Assembly: GCF_900102695.1 (NCBI RefSeq)
Contig: NZ_FMVW01000001.1
Span: forward strand, 682,001-746,000
DNA length: 64,000 bases
DNA from: Afifella marina DSM 2698
GTDB taxonomy: Bacteria; Pseudomonadota; Alphaproteobacteria; Rhizobiales; Afifellaceae
Direction of reading: 5' to 3'
Shown: piece by piece, positions 15,898 to 24,746 of the stretch
How positions within the stretch are numbered: the first letter of the stretch is position 1
How the letters are laid out: each line of letters begins with the position of its first letter
Translations under genes and position numbers: made by a program
The notes under the pieces: generated by a model
What the model was told of the DNA's origin: nothing
What the model saw: the letters and a program-made list of their open reading frames with translations, nothing else
The model's database searches: none

Positions 15898-15972
15898 GCC
15901 TTGGCTGGATGGCCGGCACCGGCGAAACGAGAAGACGCCGTCACAAAGAGACATCGTGTAACCAGCCAAGGC
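15898..15972. repeat. 11-bp perfect inverted repeat between convergent genes
   Basis: GCCTTGGCTGG (15898-15908) is repeated as CCAGCCAAGGC (15962-15972), 53 bases apart, ending 10 bases before the stop of the convergent SDR gene. It may form a long-looped terminator or be the ends of a tiny inserted element. Confidence 0.5.
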
Positions 15973-15982
15973 AAGCCCGGCC

Positions 15983-16996
15983 TCACTCGGCCTCCCAGGT
16001 GAGGCCGGTGAGGTGCTGGCTGAGGGTCCACAGGCGTTTGGCGGCATCGGCATCGACGGCATAGGCGCGCACGCCGGTCGTCAGACGCGTCGAGGGGTCT
16101 GAGGCGTTTTCGGTGGTTTCCGGTGCGACCGGAGCGATGTCGCAATCATCGCAATAGACGCCACCCATGCCGTCGAGCTCGGAGCTGACAGCGCACCAGA
16201 CGGAGGTCGCCGCCCCCTGGGGGATCGTCTTCAGCGAGCGAGCCGGATCGATGACCGGTTCACCGTTTTCGTCGATGGCGCCCATATCGCGCAGCCTCGA
16301 CGGATCGAGATAGCGGCCGAGATCGGTCGCGACGATGCCGCCCGGATGCAGCGAGAAGGCGCGCACGCCATGGCTTTCGCCCCGCCGGTCGAGCTCCAGC
16401 GCGAAGAGGATGTTGGCCGTCTTCGACTGGCCGTAGCCGAGCCAGGGGTCGTAGTCGCGCCGCTCGAAATTGACGTCGTCGAACATTACGGGCGAGAAGC
16501 GGTGGCCGCGCGAGGAAAGCTCCACGACGCGTGCGCCGCCGGCCGCGCCGGCCGCCTTCAGCGCCGGCCAGAGCCGCGCGGTGAGCTGGAAATGCCCGAG
16601 ATGGTTGGTGGCGAACTGGGATTCGTAGCCGCGCGCATCGCGCGCCAAAGGCGGCGCCATGATGCCGGCATTGTTGACGAGAATGTCGAGGGCCCGGCCG
16701 AAGGCAAGAAACGTCTCGGCGAAGGCATCGATCGACGCGGGATCCATGAGGTCCATCGGCGCCGAGGAGACGCGCTCGAAACCGGCGAGGGCGCGCTCGG
16801 CCTTTGCCTGATCGCGCACCGGGACGACGACTTCGGCACCGGCGCCGGCAAGCACGCGCACCGTCTCAAGACCGATGCCGGCATAGCCGCCGGTGACAAT
16901 GGCCGTTTTGCCGGAAAGATCGATGCCGGCAACGACCTCTTCGGCGGTGGAAGCGGCACCGAAACGGGAGCCGATCGGGGCCTGGGAACTGGGCAT
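15983..16996 (-). CDS. Short-chain dehydrogenase/reductase, antisense within the GTA cluster
   Basis: This is a 337-residue classical SDR, similar to the retinol dehydrogenase/WW-domain oxidoreductase-like group. It has the NAD(P)-binding TGGYAGIG motif, NNAG in DILVNNAGIM, the catalytic Ser in VELSSRGH and the YGQSK (YxxxK) pair. The ATG at 16996 has GGAG upstream; the reading frame extends further but lacks SDR character there. Substrate unknown. It lies on the opposite strand between g8 and g9, with its start 174 bases from the g9 start, so the two genes are divergent and the g9 promoter, if any, must lie between them. Confidence 0.9.
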   Translation of the reverse strand: MPSSQAPIGSRFGAASTAEEVVAGIDLSGKTAIVTGGYAGIGLETVRVLAGAGAEVVVPVRDQAKAERALAGFERVSSAPMDLMDPASIDAFAETFLAFGRALDILVNNAGIMAPPLARDARGYESQFATNHLGHFQLTARLWPALKAAGAAGGARVVELSSRGHRFSPVMFDDVNFERRDYDPWLGYGQSKTANILFALELDRRGESHGVRAFSLHPGGIVATDLGRYLDPSRLRDMGAIDENGEPVIDPARSLKTIPQGAATSVWCAVSSELDGMGGVYCDDCDIAPVAPETTENASDPSTRLTTGVRAYAVDADAAKRLWTLSQHLTGLTWEAE

Positions 16997-17170
16997 GGGA
17001 CAAGAACTCCGTTTGGGATGAGAGCGGGAGATAGGGTCTCGTCCGGGCTGCGGCTTGCCTGATCCTGTCAATTGCTTGTCCGCTTGAGCGAAGCTTCTTC
17101 GCCGACCTCCCCCGGCGTCGCCCCAGCGGTGCCCCGACACGTCTGCCTGAAATCAGCGGGAGAACCCATC

Positions 17171-17578
17171 ATGAGTGCTCAGAGAGGCAAGGACCTGCTC
17201 CTGAAACTGGAGCGGGACGGACAATTCGTGACTGTTGCCGGGCTTCGTGCCAGGCGGATTTCGTTCAACCAGGCGAGCGTCGATATCACCAACACCGATT
17301 TCGCCGGGCGCTGGCGCGAGCTTCTGGAGGGGGCGGGCGTGAAACGGGCGGGGCTTTCCGGCTCTGGCGTGTTTCGCGATCAGGCGAGCGACATGACGAT
17401 CCGCGAGATCTTCTTTGCCGGCACGATCGTCGCCTGGCAGGTGGTGATCCCCGATTTCGGCACGGTGACGGGGCCGTTCCAGGTGACGGGGCTTGAATAT
17501 TCCGGCGAGCATGACGGCGAGGTCGCCTACGATCTGGCACTGGAATCGGCCGGTGAACTCGCTTTTGCGGCATTGTGA
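17171..17578 (+). CDS. GTA g9, major tail tube protein
   Basis: This 135-residue protein is of the GTA/phage major tail family (TIGR02126-like): MSAQRGKDLLLKLERDGQFV, the conserved VDITNTDFAGRWRELLEGAG and FEVTGLEYSGEHDGE-like end (here FQVTGLEYSGEHDGE). It polymerises into the tail tube. ATG 17171 follows GGGAG. It starts the second uninterrupted run of GTA genes after the inserted SDR. Confidence 0.92.
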   Translation: MSAQRGKDLLLKLERDGQFVTVAGLRARRISFNQASVDITNTDFAGRWRELLEGAGVKRAGLSGSGVFRDQASDMTIREIFFAGTIVAWQVVIPDFGTVTGPFQVTGLEYSGEHDGEVAYDLALESAGELAFAAL

Positions 17579-17590
17579 GCGGAGGCGGAG

Positions 17591-17956
17591 ATGGCAAATT
17601 CCCATCGCGGCGAGATCGATGCGGTGCTCGGCGGCGAGACGCGCAGGCTCTGTTTGACGCTCGGTGCGCTCGCCGAGCTCGAAGCCGCCTTCAAGGTCGA
17701 GGATCTGGTGGCGCTCGCCGGGCGCTTCGAGACGGGGCGGCTTTCGGCGCGCGATCTCATCCGCATTCTGGGGGCGGGGCTGAGGGGCGCCGGCGAGGCG
17801 ATCTCCGACGACGAGGTGGCGGTGCTGCGTGCCGAGGGAGGCGCGGCGGGATTTGCAAAGATCGCCGCGGAGCTTTTGCGGGCGACGTTCGGTGCGCCGC
17901 AGGGGGACCTCGGAGGTTCCGACACTCTGGGAGAAGACGCAAAAAACCCTCTTTAG
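17591..17956 (+). CDS. GTA g10, tail assembly chaperone (G-like) protein
   Basis: This is a 121-residue gene-transfer-agent family protein (GTA gp10): RGEIDAVLGGETRRLCLTLG, then ALAELEAAFKVEDLVAL. By position before g10.1 and the tape measure it corresponds to phage gpG-type chaperones that bind the tape measure during tail assembly. A strong GGAGGCGGAG ribosome site precedes it. Four codons before its stop it carries A_AAA_AAC in the correct phase for -1 slippage, which would join it to g10.1. Confidence 0.88.
   Translation: MANSHRGEIDAVLGGETRRLCLTLGALAELEAAFKVEDLVALAGRFETGRLSARDLIRILGAGLRGAGEAISDDEVAVLRAEGGAAGFAKIAAELLRATFGAPQGDLGGSDTLGEDAKNPL
17941..17947 (+). promoter_or_regulatory. Programmed -1 frameshift slippery site
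   Basis: The heptamer A AAA AAC is phased with the g10 codons (A_AAA_AAC), the canonical X_XXY_YYZ arrangement. The g10 TAG follows at 17954-17956, and the -1 frame is open from here through the whole of g10.1. Tail chaperone genes of many dsDNA phages use such a site. Confidence 0.8.
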
Positions 17957-18180
17957 CCGCAGACGGAACAAGAGACGGCAGGCGAGAGGGCGCAAAGCCC
18001 TTCCCCTGGCAGGAGGCGATCACCTTCGGCCTTGCCGTTCTGCGGCTTTCCCCGCGCGATTTCTGGGCGATGACGCCGCGCGAATTTTCGGCCTGCCGCA
18101 CGGCTTTGTGCGGGGCGGGCAAGACGCCGCTCACAGCGGGCGAGCTCGCGCGGCTGATGGCGCGCTTTCCCGATCGGTAG
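17941..18180 (+). CDS. GTA g10.1, tail chaperone extension expressed by -1 frameshift
   Basis: The segment AKPFPWQEAITFGLAVLRLS and PRDFWAMTPREFSAC is the rcc01693 (g10.1) family, the gpT-like partner of g10. In this frame there is no ATG, GTG or TTG between the slippery site and the conserved start of the domain, and the frame is -1 relative to g10. Slippage at 17941-17947 would give a fusion of about 196 residues (119 from g10, 77 from here). It ends 3 bases before the tape measure gene, the expected order. If not frameshifted, the gene would need a non-standard start codon. Confidence 0.8.
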   Translation, partial: KKPSLAADGTRDGRREGAKPFPWQEAITFGLAVLRLSPRDFWAMTPREFSACRTALCGAGKTPLTAGELARLMARFPDR

Positions 18181-18183
18181 GAC

Positions 18184-18774
18184 ATGATGGCAGACGATTT
18201 CGACTTCGGCTCGGACGAATTCTCCGGGAGCGCTGAGGCGCTGTCGGCGACGCTCGGCGATCTTCAGCATCTGGCGGACGGGTTCGGGCGCTCCATGACG
18301 AGCGCCTTCCGCCAGGCGGCGGTGGAGGGAAGGCGCTTCGACAGCGTGTTGAAGAGCCTGGCGCTCGGCCTGTCACGGCGCGCCCTCAATGCGGCGCTGG
18401 CGCCGATCGCCGGCGGACTTTCCGGCGCGCTCACCTCGGTGTTCGGATCATTTCTGGGCGGTTTCGCCCAAGGCGGCGTGTTTGCGGGCGGCAAGGTCAC
18501 GCCGTTTGCGGCGGGCGGGGTCGTCGCCGCGCCGAGCTATTTTCAGACGGGGCACGGCATCGGGTTGATGGGCGAGGCGGGGGCGGAGGCGATCCTGCCC
18601 TTGCGGCGCGGCGCCGATGGAAGGCTCGGCGTGGCAGCCGCCGGCGCCGGCGCGCAGCCCGTCAACGTCACCTTCAACGTGACGACGCAAGATGCGGCGA
18701 GTTTCCGCCGCTCTGAAGCCGAAATGACGGCGATGCTGGCGCGGGCCGTATCGCGCGGCCGGCGGGGGCTCTGA
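18184..18774 (+). CDS. GTA g11, tail tape measure protein
   Basis: This is a short tape measure protein (196 residues), in keeping with the short tails of gene transfer agents. It has a helical N-terminus (FSGSAEALSATLGDLQHLAD), a hydrophobic glycine-rich middle (LTSVFGSFLGGFAQGGVFAG) and the family pattern PFAAGGVVAAPSYF then GLMGEAGAEAILPL. ATG 18187 is equally likely as start, since AGGA overlaps the first ATG too closely. It follows the chaperone pair by 3 bases. Confidence 0.9.
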   Translation: MMADDFDFGSDEFSGSAEALSATLGDLQHLADGFGRSMTSAFRQAAVEGRRFDSVLKSLALGLSRRALNAALAPIAGGLSGALTSVFGSFLGGFAQGGVFAGGKVTPFAAGGVVAAPSYFQTGHGIGLMGEAGAEAILPLRRGADGRLGVAAAGAGAQPVNVTFNVTTQDAASFRRSEAEMTAMLARAVSRGRRGL

Positions 18775-18780
18775 GCCGTC

Positions 18781-19422
18781 ATGTCCGCAGGCTTTCACGA
18801 GGTTTCGTTCCCGCTGGCGCTCGCCTTCGGCTCGTCCGGCGGGCCGGAGCGGCGCACCGAAGTGGTGACGCTCGCCTCCGGCCGCGAGGAGCGCAACCAG
18901 CGCTGGGCCGATTCCAGACGCCGCTACAATGTCGGCTCGGGCGTGCGTTCGCGCGCCGATATGGAAAGGTTGATCGCCTTCTTCGAGGAGCGGCGCGGCC
19001 GGCTTTATGGCTTCCGCTTCCGCGACCGCAGCGATTTTTCCTCCGCACCGGCGCCGGCCGAGCCCGGCCCCTTCGATCAGCGGATCGGCACGGGCGACGG
19101 CACGACAACAGAATTTCTTCTCGTGAAACGCTATGGCGACGGGCTCGCCCCGTGGCTGCGCGAGATCGAAAAGCCGGTTGAGGGCACCATCCGAATTGGC
19201 GTCGGCGGGGTGGAGAAGGCGGCGGGAGCATTCTCGCTCGACGTCGCCACCGGGCGCATCGCCTTTTCCTCCGGCCATGTGCCGGCGGCGGGAGCGGTTA
19301 TCACCGCCGGCTTCCTCTTCGACGTGCCGGTGCGCTTCGACACCGACCGTCTCGACATCGATCTTGCCGCCTTCGAGGCGGGCGAGGCGCCTTCCGTCCC
19401 GATTGTGGAGATCAAGCCGTGA
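18781..19422 (+). CDS. GTA g12, distal tail protein (DUF2460/TIGR02217)
   Basis: A 213-residue distal tail protein that forms the ring between tail tube and hub. Family pattern: GFHEVSFPLALAFGSSGGPE, RNQRWADSRRRYNVGSGVRS, then FFEERRGRLYGFRFRDRSDF and FLFDVPVRFDTDRLDIDLAA. It ends in PSVPIVEIKP as is typical. Its stop overlaps the GTG start of g13. Confidence 0.94.
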   Translation: MSAGFHEVSFPLALAFGSSGGPERRTEVVTLASGREERNQRWADSRRRYNVGSGVRSRADMERLIAFFEERRGRLYGFRFRDRSDFSSAPAPAEPGPFDQRIGTGDGTTTEFLLVKRYGDGLAPWLREIEKPVEGTIRIGVGGVEKAAGAFSLDVATGRIAFSSGHVPAAGAVITAGFLFDVPVRFDTDRLDIDLAAFEAGEAPSVPIVEIKP

Positions 19423-20318
19423 AGGATTTTTCCGCTGCGCTGACGGCGCATCTTCAGGCGGGCGTCACGAGCCTGTGCGCCTGCTGGACGCTGATCCGTG
19501 GCGACGGGGTGAGGCTCGGTTTCACCGATCACGACCGCAAACTCGTTTTCGGCGGCGTCACCTACGAGCCGCAGAACGGGCTGACGGCGTCGGGCGGCGT
19601 CGCCCATGCGGGGCTCGAAGTCGGCGGCCTCGACGTTGCCGGGGCGCTGAGCTCTGAGCGGCTGTCGGAAGACGATCTTCTCGCCGGGCTCTATGACAAT
19701 GCCCGGGTCGAGATGTGGCTCGTCAATTGGGCGGCGCCCGCGATGCGCCATCTGATGCGGATCGCTTCGATCGGCGAGGTGACGCGCGAGGACCATGCCT
19801 TCAAGGCGGAGCTGCGCGGGCTCGCGCACGCGCTCGACCAGGAAAGCGGCCGGCTTTTTGCGCATCTCTGCGACGCCGATCTCGGCGACGGCCGCTGCCG
19901 CGTCGATCTTGCGGCCCGGCGCGTCGAGGCGGTGGTGACGGCGACGGACGGGATGGGCTGGATCGAGGCCGGTGCGCTTGGCGCAGAAGATGGCAGTCTG
20001 GCGCGCGGGCTTTTGACGTTTCTCTCCGGTGCGAACGAGGGCCGCGCGATCGAAGTGACGCGCCACGCCGTCGAGGAGACGGCGCACCGCCTGACGCTGT
20101 GGCAGAAGATGGAGCGGCCGATCGCCGTCGGCGACCGGTTTGCGGTGACGCCCGGCTGCGACAAGCGGCTTGCGACCTGCCGCGAACGCTTCGCCAACAC
20201 GCTCAATTTCCGCGGCTTTCCGCATATGCCCGGCAACGATTTCGTCTGGTCGGTGGCAAGCGGCGGCGAGGTCAGCACCACGACGCCCTTCATCGGGCGC
20301 CCGGGCCCAAACGAATGA
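19419..20318 (+). CDS. GTA g13, tail hub protein (DUF2163/TIGR02218)
   Basis: A 299-residue baseplate hub protein with DUF2163 in its N-terminal half (CACWTLIRGDGVRLGFTDHD; VGGLDVAGALSSERLSEDDL) and the BR0599-like cysteine-containing C-terminal domain (VTPGCDKRLATCRERFANTL; NFRGFPHMPGNDF). The latter has an Fe-S cluster in the RcGTA particle; the paired cysteines C-DKRLAT-C are kept here. GTG start overlapping g12, and ATGA overlap with g14. Confidence 0.93.
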   Translation: MKDFSAALTAHLQAGVTSLCACWTLIRGDGVRLGFTDHDRKLVFGGVTYEPQNGLTASGGVAHAGLEVGGLDVAGALSSERLSEDDLLAGLYDNARVEMWLVNWAAPAMRHLMRIASIGEVTREDHAFKAELRGLAHALDQESGRLFAHLCDADLGDGRCRVDLAARRVEAVVTATDGMGWIEAGALGAEDGSLARGLLTFLSGANEGRAIEVTRHAVEETAHRLTLWQKMERPIAVGDRFAVTPGCDKRLATCRERFANTLNFRGFPHMPGNDFVWSVASGGEVSTTTPFIGRPGPNE

Positions 20319-20803
20319 GGACCGCCTGCATGAGACAGGCGAGCGTGAGGCCGGTGCGCCGAGCCGAAATCGTGACGGCGGCACGCGGTTGGATCGGCAC
20401 GCCCTACCGTCATCAGGCCGCCCTCCGCGGTGTCGGTGCCGATTGTCTTGGTCTCGTCCGCGGCGTCTGGCGAGAGCTTTACGGCACGGAGGCGGAGACG
20501 CCGCCCGCCTATACGCCCGACTGGGCGGAAGCGCGGGGCGAGGAAACGCTGAGAGACGCCGCGTGCCGGCATCTGTGCGAAATCGAGATTGCCGAGGCGC
20601 GGGCCGGCGACGTGCTCCTCTTCCGCTGGCGAAGGGGGCTGCCGGCAAAGCATGCCGCGATCCTTTCCGGCGAGACGACGATGATCCATGCGCATGAAGG
20701 GGCGGCAGTCGCCGAAGTCGCGCTGGTGCCCGCCTGGCGGCGGCGCATCGCCTATGCCTTTGCGTTTCCGAACCTCGGCGATGGCGAAGCGGAGGAGGGC
20801 TGA
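20315..20803 (+). CDS. GTA g14, NlpC/P60 cell-wall peptidase
   Basis: This is a 162-residue NlpC/P60 cysteine peptidase carried in the tail tip to open peptidoglycan during DNA delivery. The catalytic Cys is in GVGADCLGLVRGVW and the catalytic His in LPAKHAAILS, with a polar third residue expected in MIHAHE. An alternative ATG lies at 20330. It is coupled to g13 (ATGA) and to g15 (TGATG). Confidence 0.93.
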   Translation: MRTACMRQASVRPVRRAEIVTAARGWIGTPYRHQAALRGVGADCLGLVRGVWRELYGTEAETPPAYTPDWAEARGEETLRDAACRHLCEIEIAEARAGDVLLFRWRRGLPAKHAAILSGETTMIHAHEGAAVAEVALVPAWRRRIAYAFAFPNLGDGEAEEG

Positions 20804-23800
20804 TGGCGACGCTTCTCTTGAGTGCCGCGGGCGCGAGCCTCGGCGGCCTTTTCGGCGGGGTCGGGGCGATCGCCGGACGCGCGCTCGGCGCGCTTGCGGG
20901 CTATGCGATCGACCGCAGCCTGTTTTCCACCGAGCGCAAGGCGGAAGGCGCGCGGCTTTCCGACCTGACCGTGCAGAGTTCGACCGAAGGTGCCCCGATC
21001 CCGCGCGTTTATGGGCGCGTGCGCCTTGCCGGCCAGGTGATCTGGGCGACGGATTTCGAGGAAGTCGCGACGACCGACACGCAGCGCGCGGGCGGCAAGG
21101 GTGGCGGCAGCAAGGTGACGACGACCACCTACAGCTATTTCGCCAATTTCGCCGTGGGGCTGTGCGAAGGCGAGGTGGCCCATATCGGCCGCATCTGGGC
21201 GGACGGCAAGCCGCTCGATCCCTCGCGCGTCACCCTGCGCATCTATAAAGGCAGCGAGGACCAGTTGCCCGATCCCTTGATCGCCGCGCATGAGATCGAT
21301 CCGCCCGCCTATCGCGGCACCGCCTATGTCGTCTTCGAACGGCTAGCGCTTGCGGAATTCGGCAACCGCATTCCGCAGCTCTCCTTTGAGATTTTGCGGC
21401 CCGTCGGCAGCATCGAAAAGGATATCCGCGCCGTCTGCATGATCCCGGGCGCGGGCGAATTCGTCTACGACACCGCGCTTCGCCTCAGCGAAGGTGATCC
21501 CGGCACCTATGCCACCGCCAACACCTTTGCCCGCCGCGAGGAGGCGGATTTCGAGACCTCGCTCGACGAGCTCGTGGATCTCTGCCCGCGGCTTGAATGG
21601 GTGACGCTGGTGGTCGCCTGGTTCGGCAACGATCTGCGTGCGCCAGATTGCCTGATCCAGCCGATGGTCGACGACGCCCATAAGCGGATCTCCGGCGGCG
21701 ACTGGTCCGTGGCGGGGCTTTCCCGCGGCGAGGCGGAGGTCGTCTCCTATATCGACGGACGGGCGGCCTATGGCGGCACGCCGAGCGACGAGACGGTCGT
21801 CCGGGCGATCCGCGAACTGAAGGTGCGCGGCCTCAAGGTGGCGCTTTTGCCTTTCGTGTTGATGGATGTGGCGGCGGGCAACGAGCTTCCCGATCCGAGA
21901 AGCGGCGGGGTGGGGCAGCCGCCCTATCCCTGGCGCGGGCGCATCACGCTGTCGGTGGCGCCGGGGCGCGCCGGTTCGCCCGACAAGAGCGCGGCGGCGG
22001 CAGGCGAGATCGCAGCGTTTCTGGGCGGGGCGTCGCTCGGCCAGTTTTCCGCGGGCGCGGGGGGTGTTTCCTATTCGGGGCCTGCGGACTGGCACTATCG
22101 TCGCTTCATTTTGCACAACGCGCATCTGGCGAAGGCGGCGGGCGGGGTCGACGCGTTTCTCGTCGGCTCCGAAATGGTGGGGCTGAGCCAGATCCGCGTG
22201 CAGGCGAACCGCTATCCGTTCGTGGAGGCGCTGCGCGTGCTGCGCGGCGAATGCCGGCAGGTGCTGGGGCCGGCGACGAAAATCTCCTATGCGGCCGACT
22301 GGTCGGAATATTTCGGCCATCAGCCGGCGGACGGCTCCGGCGACGTTTTCTTCCATCTCGACCCGTTCTGGGCGGAGGCCGATTTCGTCGGCATCGACGT
22401 CTACTGGCCGCTCGCCGATTGGCGCGACGCGCCGGGTCATGCCGACGAGGCGGAAGGGAGGTCGATCTACCGGCTCGATTACCTGCGCAAGAACCTCGCC
22501 GCCGGCGAAGGCTTCGACTGGTATTACGCCTCCGACGAGGACCGGAAGGCGCAGCGGCGCAGCAGGGTCACCGACGGGACGGCCGGCAAACCCTGGGTGT
22601 TTCGCTTCAAGGACATCGAGAGCTGGTGGACAAACCGGCATTACGACCGGCCGGGTGGCGTGGAGATGGCGACGCCGACCGCGTGGCTGCCGTTGTCGAA
22701 GCCGATCTGGTTCACCGAGTTCGGTTGTCCGGCCGTCGACAAGGGCGCCAACCAGCCGAACGTCTTTTACGATCCGAAATCCTCGGAAGGCGCGCTGCCG
22801 CATTTTTCTGCCGGCGAGCGGGACGATCTCATTCAGCGCCGAACGATCGAGGCGCTTCTGTCCGCCTATGACCCGAGCCACGCCGATTATGCGGGGATGA
22901 ACCGGGATGGGCCGAACGGTCCGATGGTCGATCCGGCGCATCTGACGCTCTGGACCTGGGATGCCAGGCCTTATCCCTGGTTTCCCGCGCTTGAGGATGT
23001 CTGGGGCGATGCGCCGAACTGGCGCTATGGGCACTGGCTCAACGGACGGCTCGGCGCCATGGATCTTGCCCGGCTGATCGAGGCGGTGCTGTCAGATCAT
23101 GGCTTTGAGGCTGCGGAGGTCGTCGACGTGCATGGGCTCGTCGAGGGCTTCGTCGTCGGCGAGCGGTCGTCGGCGCGCGCGACGCTCGAACCGCTTTTGT
23201 CCGCCTATGGCGTCGATGCGGCCGATGCCGGCACCACGATCCGCTTTCGCGGACGCGCACGGCCGCTTGATGCCACGCTGTCGGAAACTTTGTTGATCGA
23301 CGCGGCCGATGCTCCGCTGACGACGCGACGGCGGGCGCAGGAGACGGAGCTTGCCGCCGAAGTGGCGCTGCGCACGCTCTCGCCCGACAACGATTACCGC
23401 ATGGCGGCGGCGCATTCGCGCCGGCTCGCCGGGGGAAGCCGCCGCGTCCTGACGCTCGATCTGCCGATCGTGGCACGCGACGCGGAGGCGGAAGCGCTCG
23501 CCGAGGCGATGCTTGCCGATCTCTGGCGGGGGCGCGAGGAGATTTCCTTCGCGCTGCCGCCGAGTTGTTCCGCGCTCGATGCGGGCGATGCGGTGCGGCT
23601 CACGCTGGAGGGGCGCTCCGACACGTTTCTGGTGACGCGCATCGCCGATGGCGAGACGCGCGAAGTGGAGGCGCGGCGGGTGACGCTGCGGCGCAAGGCG
23701 ATGCTGCCTGCGACGCCGACCCCGCCGGGGATCGTGACGCCGCCGGCCTATGGGCCGCCGCTCGTCCATGTCATGGAGCTGCCGGCGCCGGCCGATGGCG

Positions 23801-24693
23801 AGAAGGCGCACCAGCCGCGGCTTGCCGCCTTCGCCGAGCCATGGCCGGGAACGCTTGCGGTCTATCAGGGCGAGGCGGGGGGTGGCTTTTCGTTTCTGTC
23901 GACGATCGCGACGCGCGCGACCTGCGGCCGGTTGGTGACGCCGCTGCGGCCCGGCCCTCTCGGCCGCTTCGACCGCGCCAATGCGCCGGAGGTGACACTT
24001 TTCGGCGGCGCGCTCGCCTCGCTGCCCGAGATCGATGTGCTGGCGGGCGGCAACCTCGCGGCGGTCAAAGCCGACGACGGAAGCTGGGAAGTTCTGCAAT
24101 TCGCCGCGGCCGAGCTGATCGGGACGAGGCGCTATCGTCTCACGCATCTGTTGCGGGGGCAGGGCGGCAGCGAGGCGGCTATGGCGGCGGGTGCGAGCGC
24201 CGGCAATGCTTTCGTGCTGTTGAACGACGCCGTCGCCGTTCTGCCGATGGGGCTCGACGCGATCGGGCGGGACAAGCGTCTGCGCATCGGGCCGATCGCC
24301 GAAAGCCATGCGGCGGCGAGTTTCGTCGAGATCGCCGTCACGCCCGAGGGGCGGGGGCTCAGACCCGCGAGCCCGGTGCATCTGCGGGCAAGACGCGATC
24401 CCGCGACGGGCGATGTGGCGCTGTCCTGGATCCGGCGCACGCGCTTTGGCGGCGACAGCTGGGCGCTTGCCGATGTGCCGCTCCACGAGACACGCGAAGC
24501 CTACCGCGTGGAGATTTTGGACGCCGGGACGGTGCGGCGCGAGGCGGAGACGGCAGCCCCGAATTTTGCCTATGCCGCCGCCGCGCAGCTCGCCGATTTT
24601 GGCGCTTTGCCGGAGGTGCTGACCGTGCGCGTCGCGCAGCTCTCCGAGACGATCGGGCCGGGTTTTGCGGCCGAGGCGACGCTTCGCCTCTGA
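20803..24693 (+). CDS. GTA g15, megatron (host-contact hub protein)
   Basis: This is the largest GTA protein at 1296 residues. The N-terminus is glycine-rich and hydrophobic (SLGGLFGGVGAIAGRALGAL), followed by PIPRVYGRVRLAGQVIWATD and a beta domain. A GTA TIM-barrel-like domain occupies about residues 400-760 (WSEYFGHQPADGSGDVFFHL; IDVYWPLADWRDAPGHADEA; WFTEFGCPAVDKGANQPNVF). A phage-tail_3 type region follows (VDVHGLVEGFVVGERSSARA), then C-terminal receptor-binding beta domains. It spans the tail tip and is thought to contact and penetrate the recipient envelope. The frame is intact throughout, a good sign that the GTA is under selection. Confidence 0.95.
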   Translation: MATLLLSAAGASLGGLFGGVGAIAGRALGALAGYAIDRSLFSTERKAEGARLSDLTVQSSTEGAPIPRVYGRVRLAGQVIWATDFEEVATTDTQRAGGKGGGSKVTTTTYSYFANFAVGLCEGEVAHIGRIWADGKPLDPSRVTLRIYKGSEDQLPDPLIAAHEIDPPAYRGTAYVVFERLALAEFGNRIPQLSFEILRPVGSIEKDIRAVCMIPGAGEFVYDTALRLSEGDPGTYATANTFARREEADFETSLDELVDLCPRLEWVTLVVAWFGNDLRAPDCLIQPMVDDAHKRISGGDWSVAGLSRGEAEVVSYIDGRAAYGGTPSDETVVRAIRELKVRGLKVALLPFVLMDVAAGNELPDPRSGGVGQPPYPWRGRITLSVAPGRAGSPDKSAAAAGEIAAFLGGASLGQFSAGAGGVSYSGPADWHYRRFILHNAHLAKAAGGVDAFLVGSEMVGLSQIRVQANRYPFVEALRVLRGECRQVLGPATKISYAADWSEYFGHQPADGSGDVFFHLDPFWAEADFVGIDVYWPLADWRDAPGHADEAEGRSIYRLDYLRKNLAAGEGFDWYYASDEDRKAQRRSRVTDGTAGKPWVFRFKDIESWWTNRHYDRPGGVEMATPTAWLPLSKPIWFTEFGCPAVDKGANQPNVFYDPKSSEGALPHFSAGERDDLIQRRTIEALLSAYDPSHADYAGMNRDGPNGPMVDPAHLTLWTWDARPYPWFPALEDVWGDAPNWRYGHWLNGRLGAMDLARLIEAVLSDHGFEAAEVVDVHGLVEGFVVGERSSARATLEPLLSAYGVDAADAGTTIRFRGRARPLDATLSETLLIDAADAPLTTRRRAQETELAAEVALRTLSPDNDYRMAAAHSRRLAGGSRRVLTLDLPIVARDAEAEALAEAMLADLWRGREEISFALPPSCSALDAGDAVRLTLEGRSDTFLVTRIADGETREVEARRVTLRRKAMLPATPTPPGIVTPPAYGPPLVHVMELPAPADGEKAHQPRLAAFAEPWPGTLAVYQGEAGGGFSFLSTIATRATCGRLVTPLRPGPLGRFDRANAPEVTLFGGALASLPEIDVLAGGNLAAVKADDGSWEVLQFAAAELIGTRRYRLTHLLRGQGGSEAAMAAGASAGNAFVLLNDAVAVLPMGLDAIGRDKRLRIGPIAESHAAASFVEIAVTPEGRGLRPASPVHLRARRDPATGDVALSWIRRTRFGGDSWALADVPLHETREAYRVEILDAGTVRREAETAAPNFAYAAAAQLADFGALPEVLTVRVAQLSETIGPGFAAEATLRL

Positions 24694-24746
24694 CGGGCGA
24701 CGGCACCGAGACAAGGCTTTTTTCGAGCACAGAGAGGGAGAGCGGC

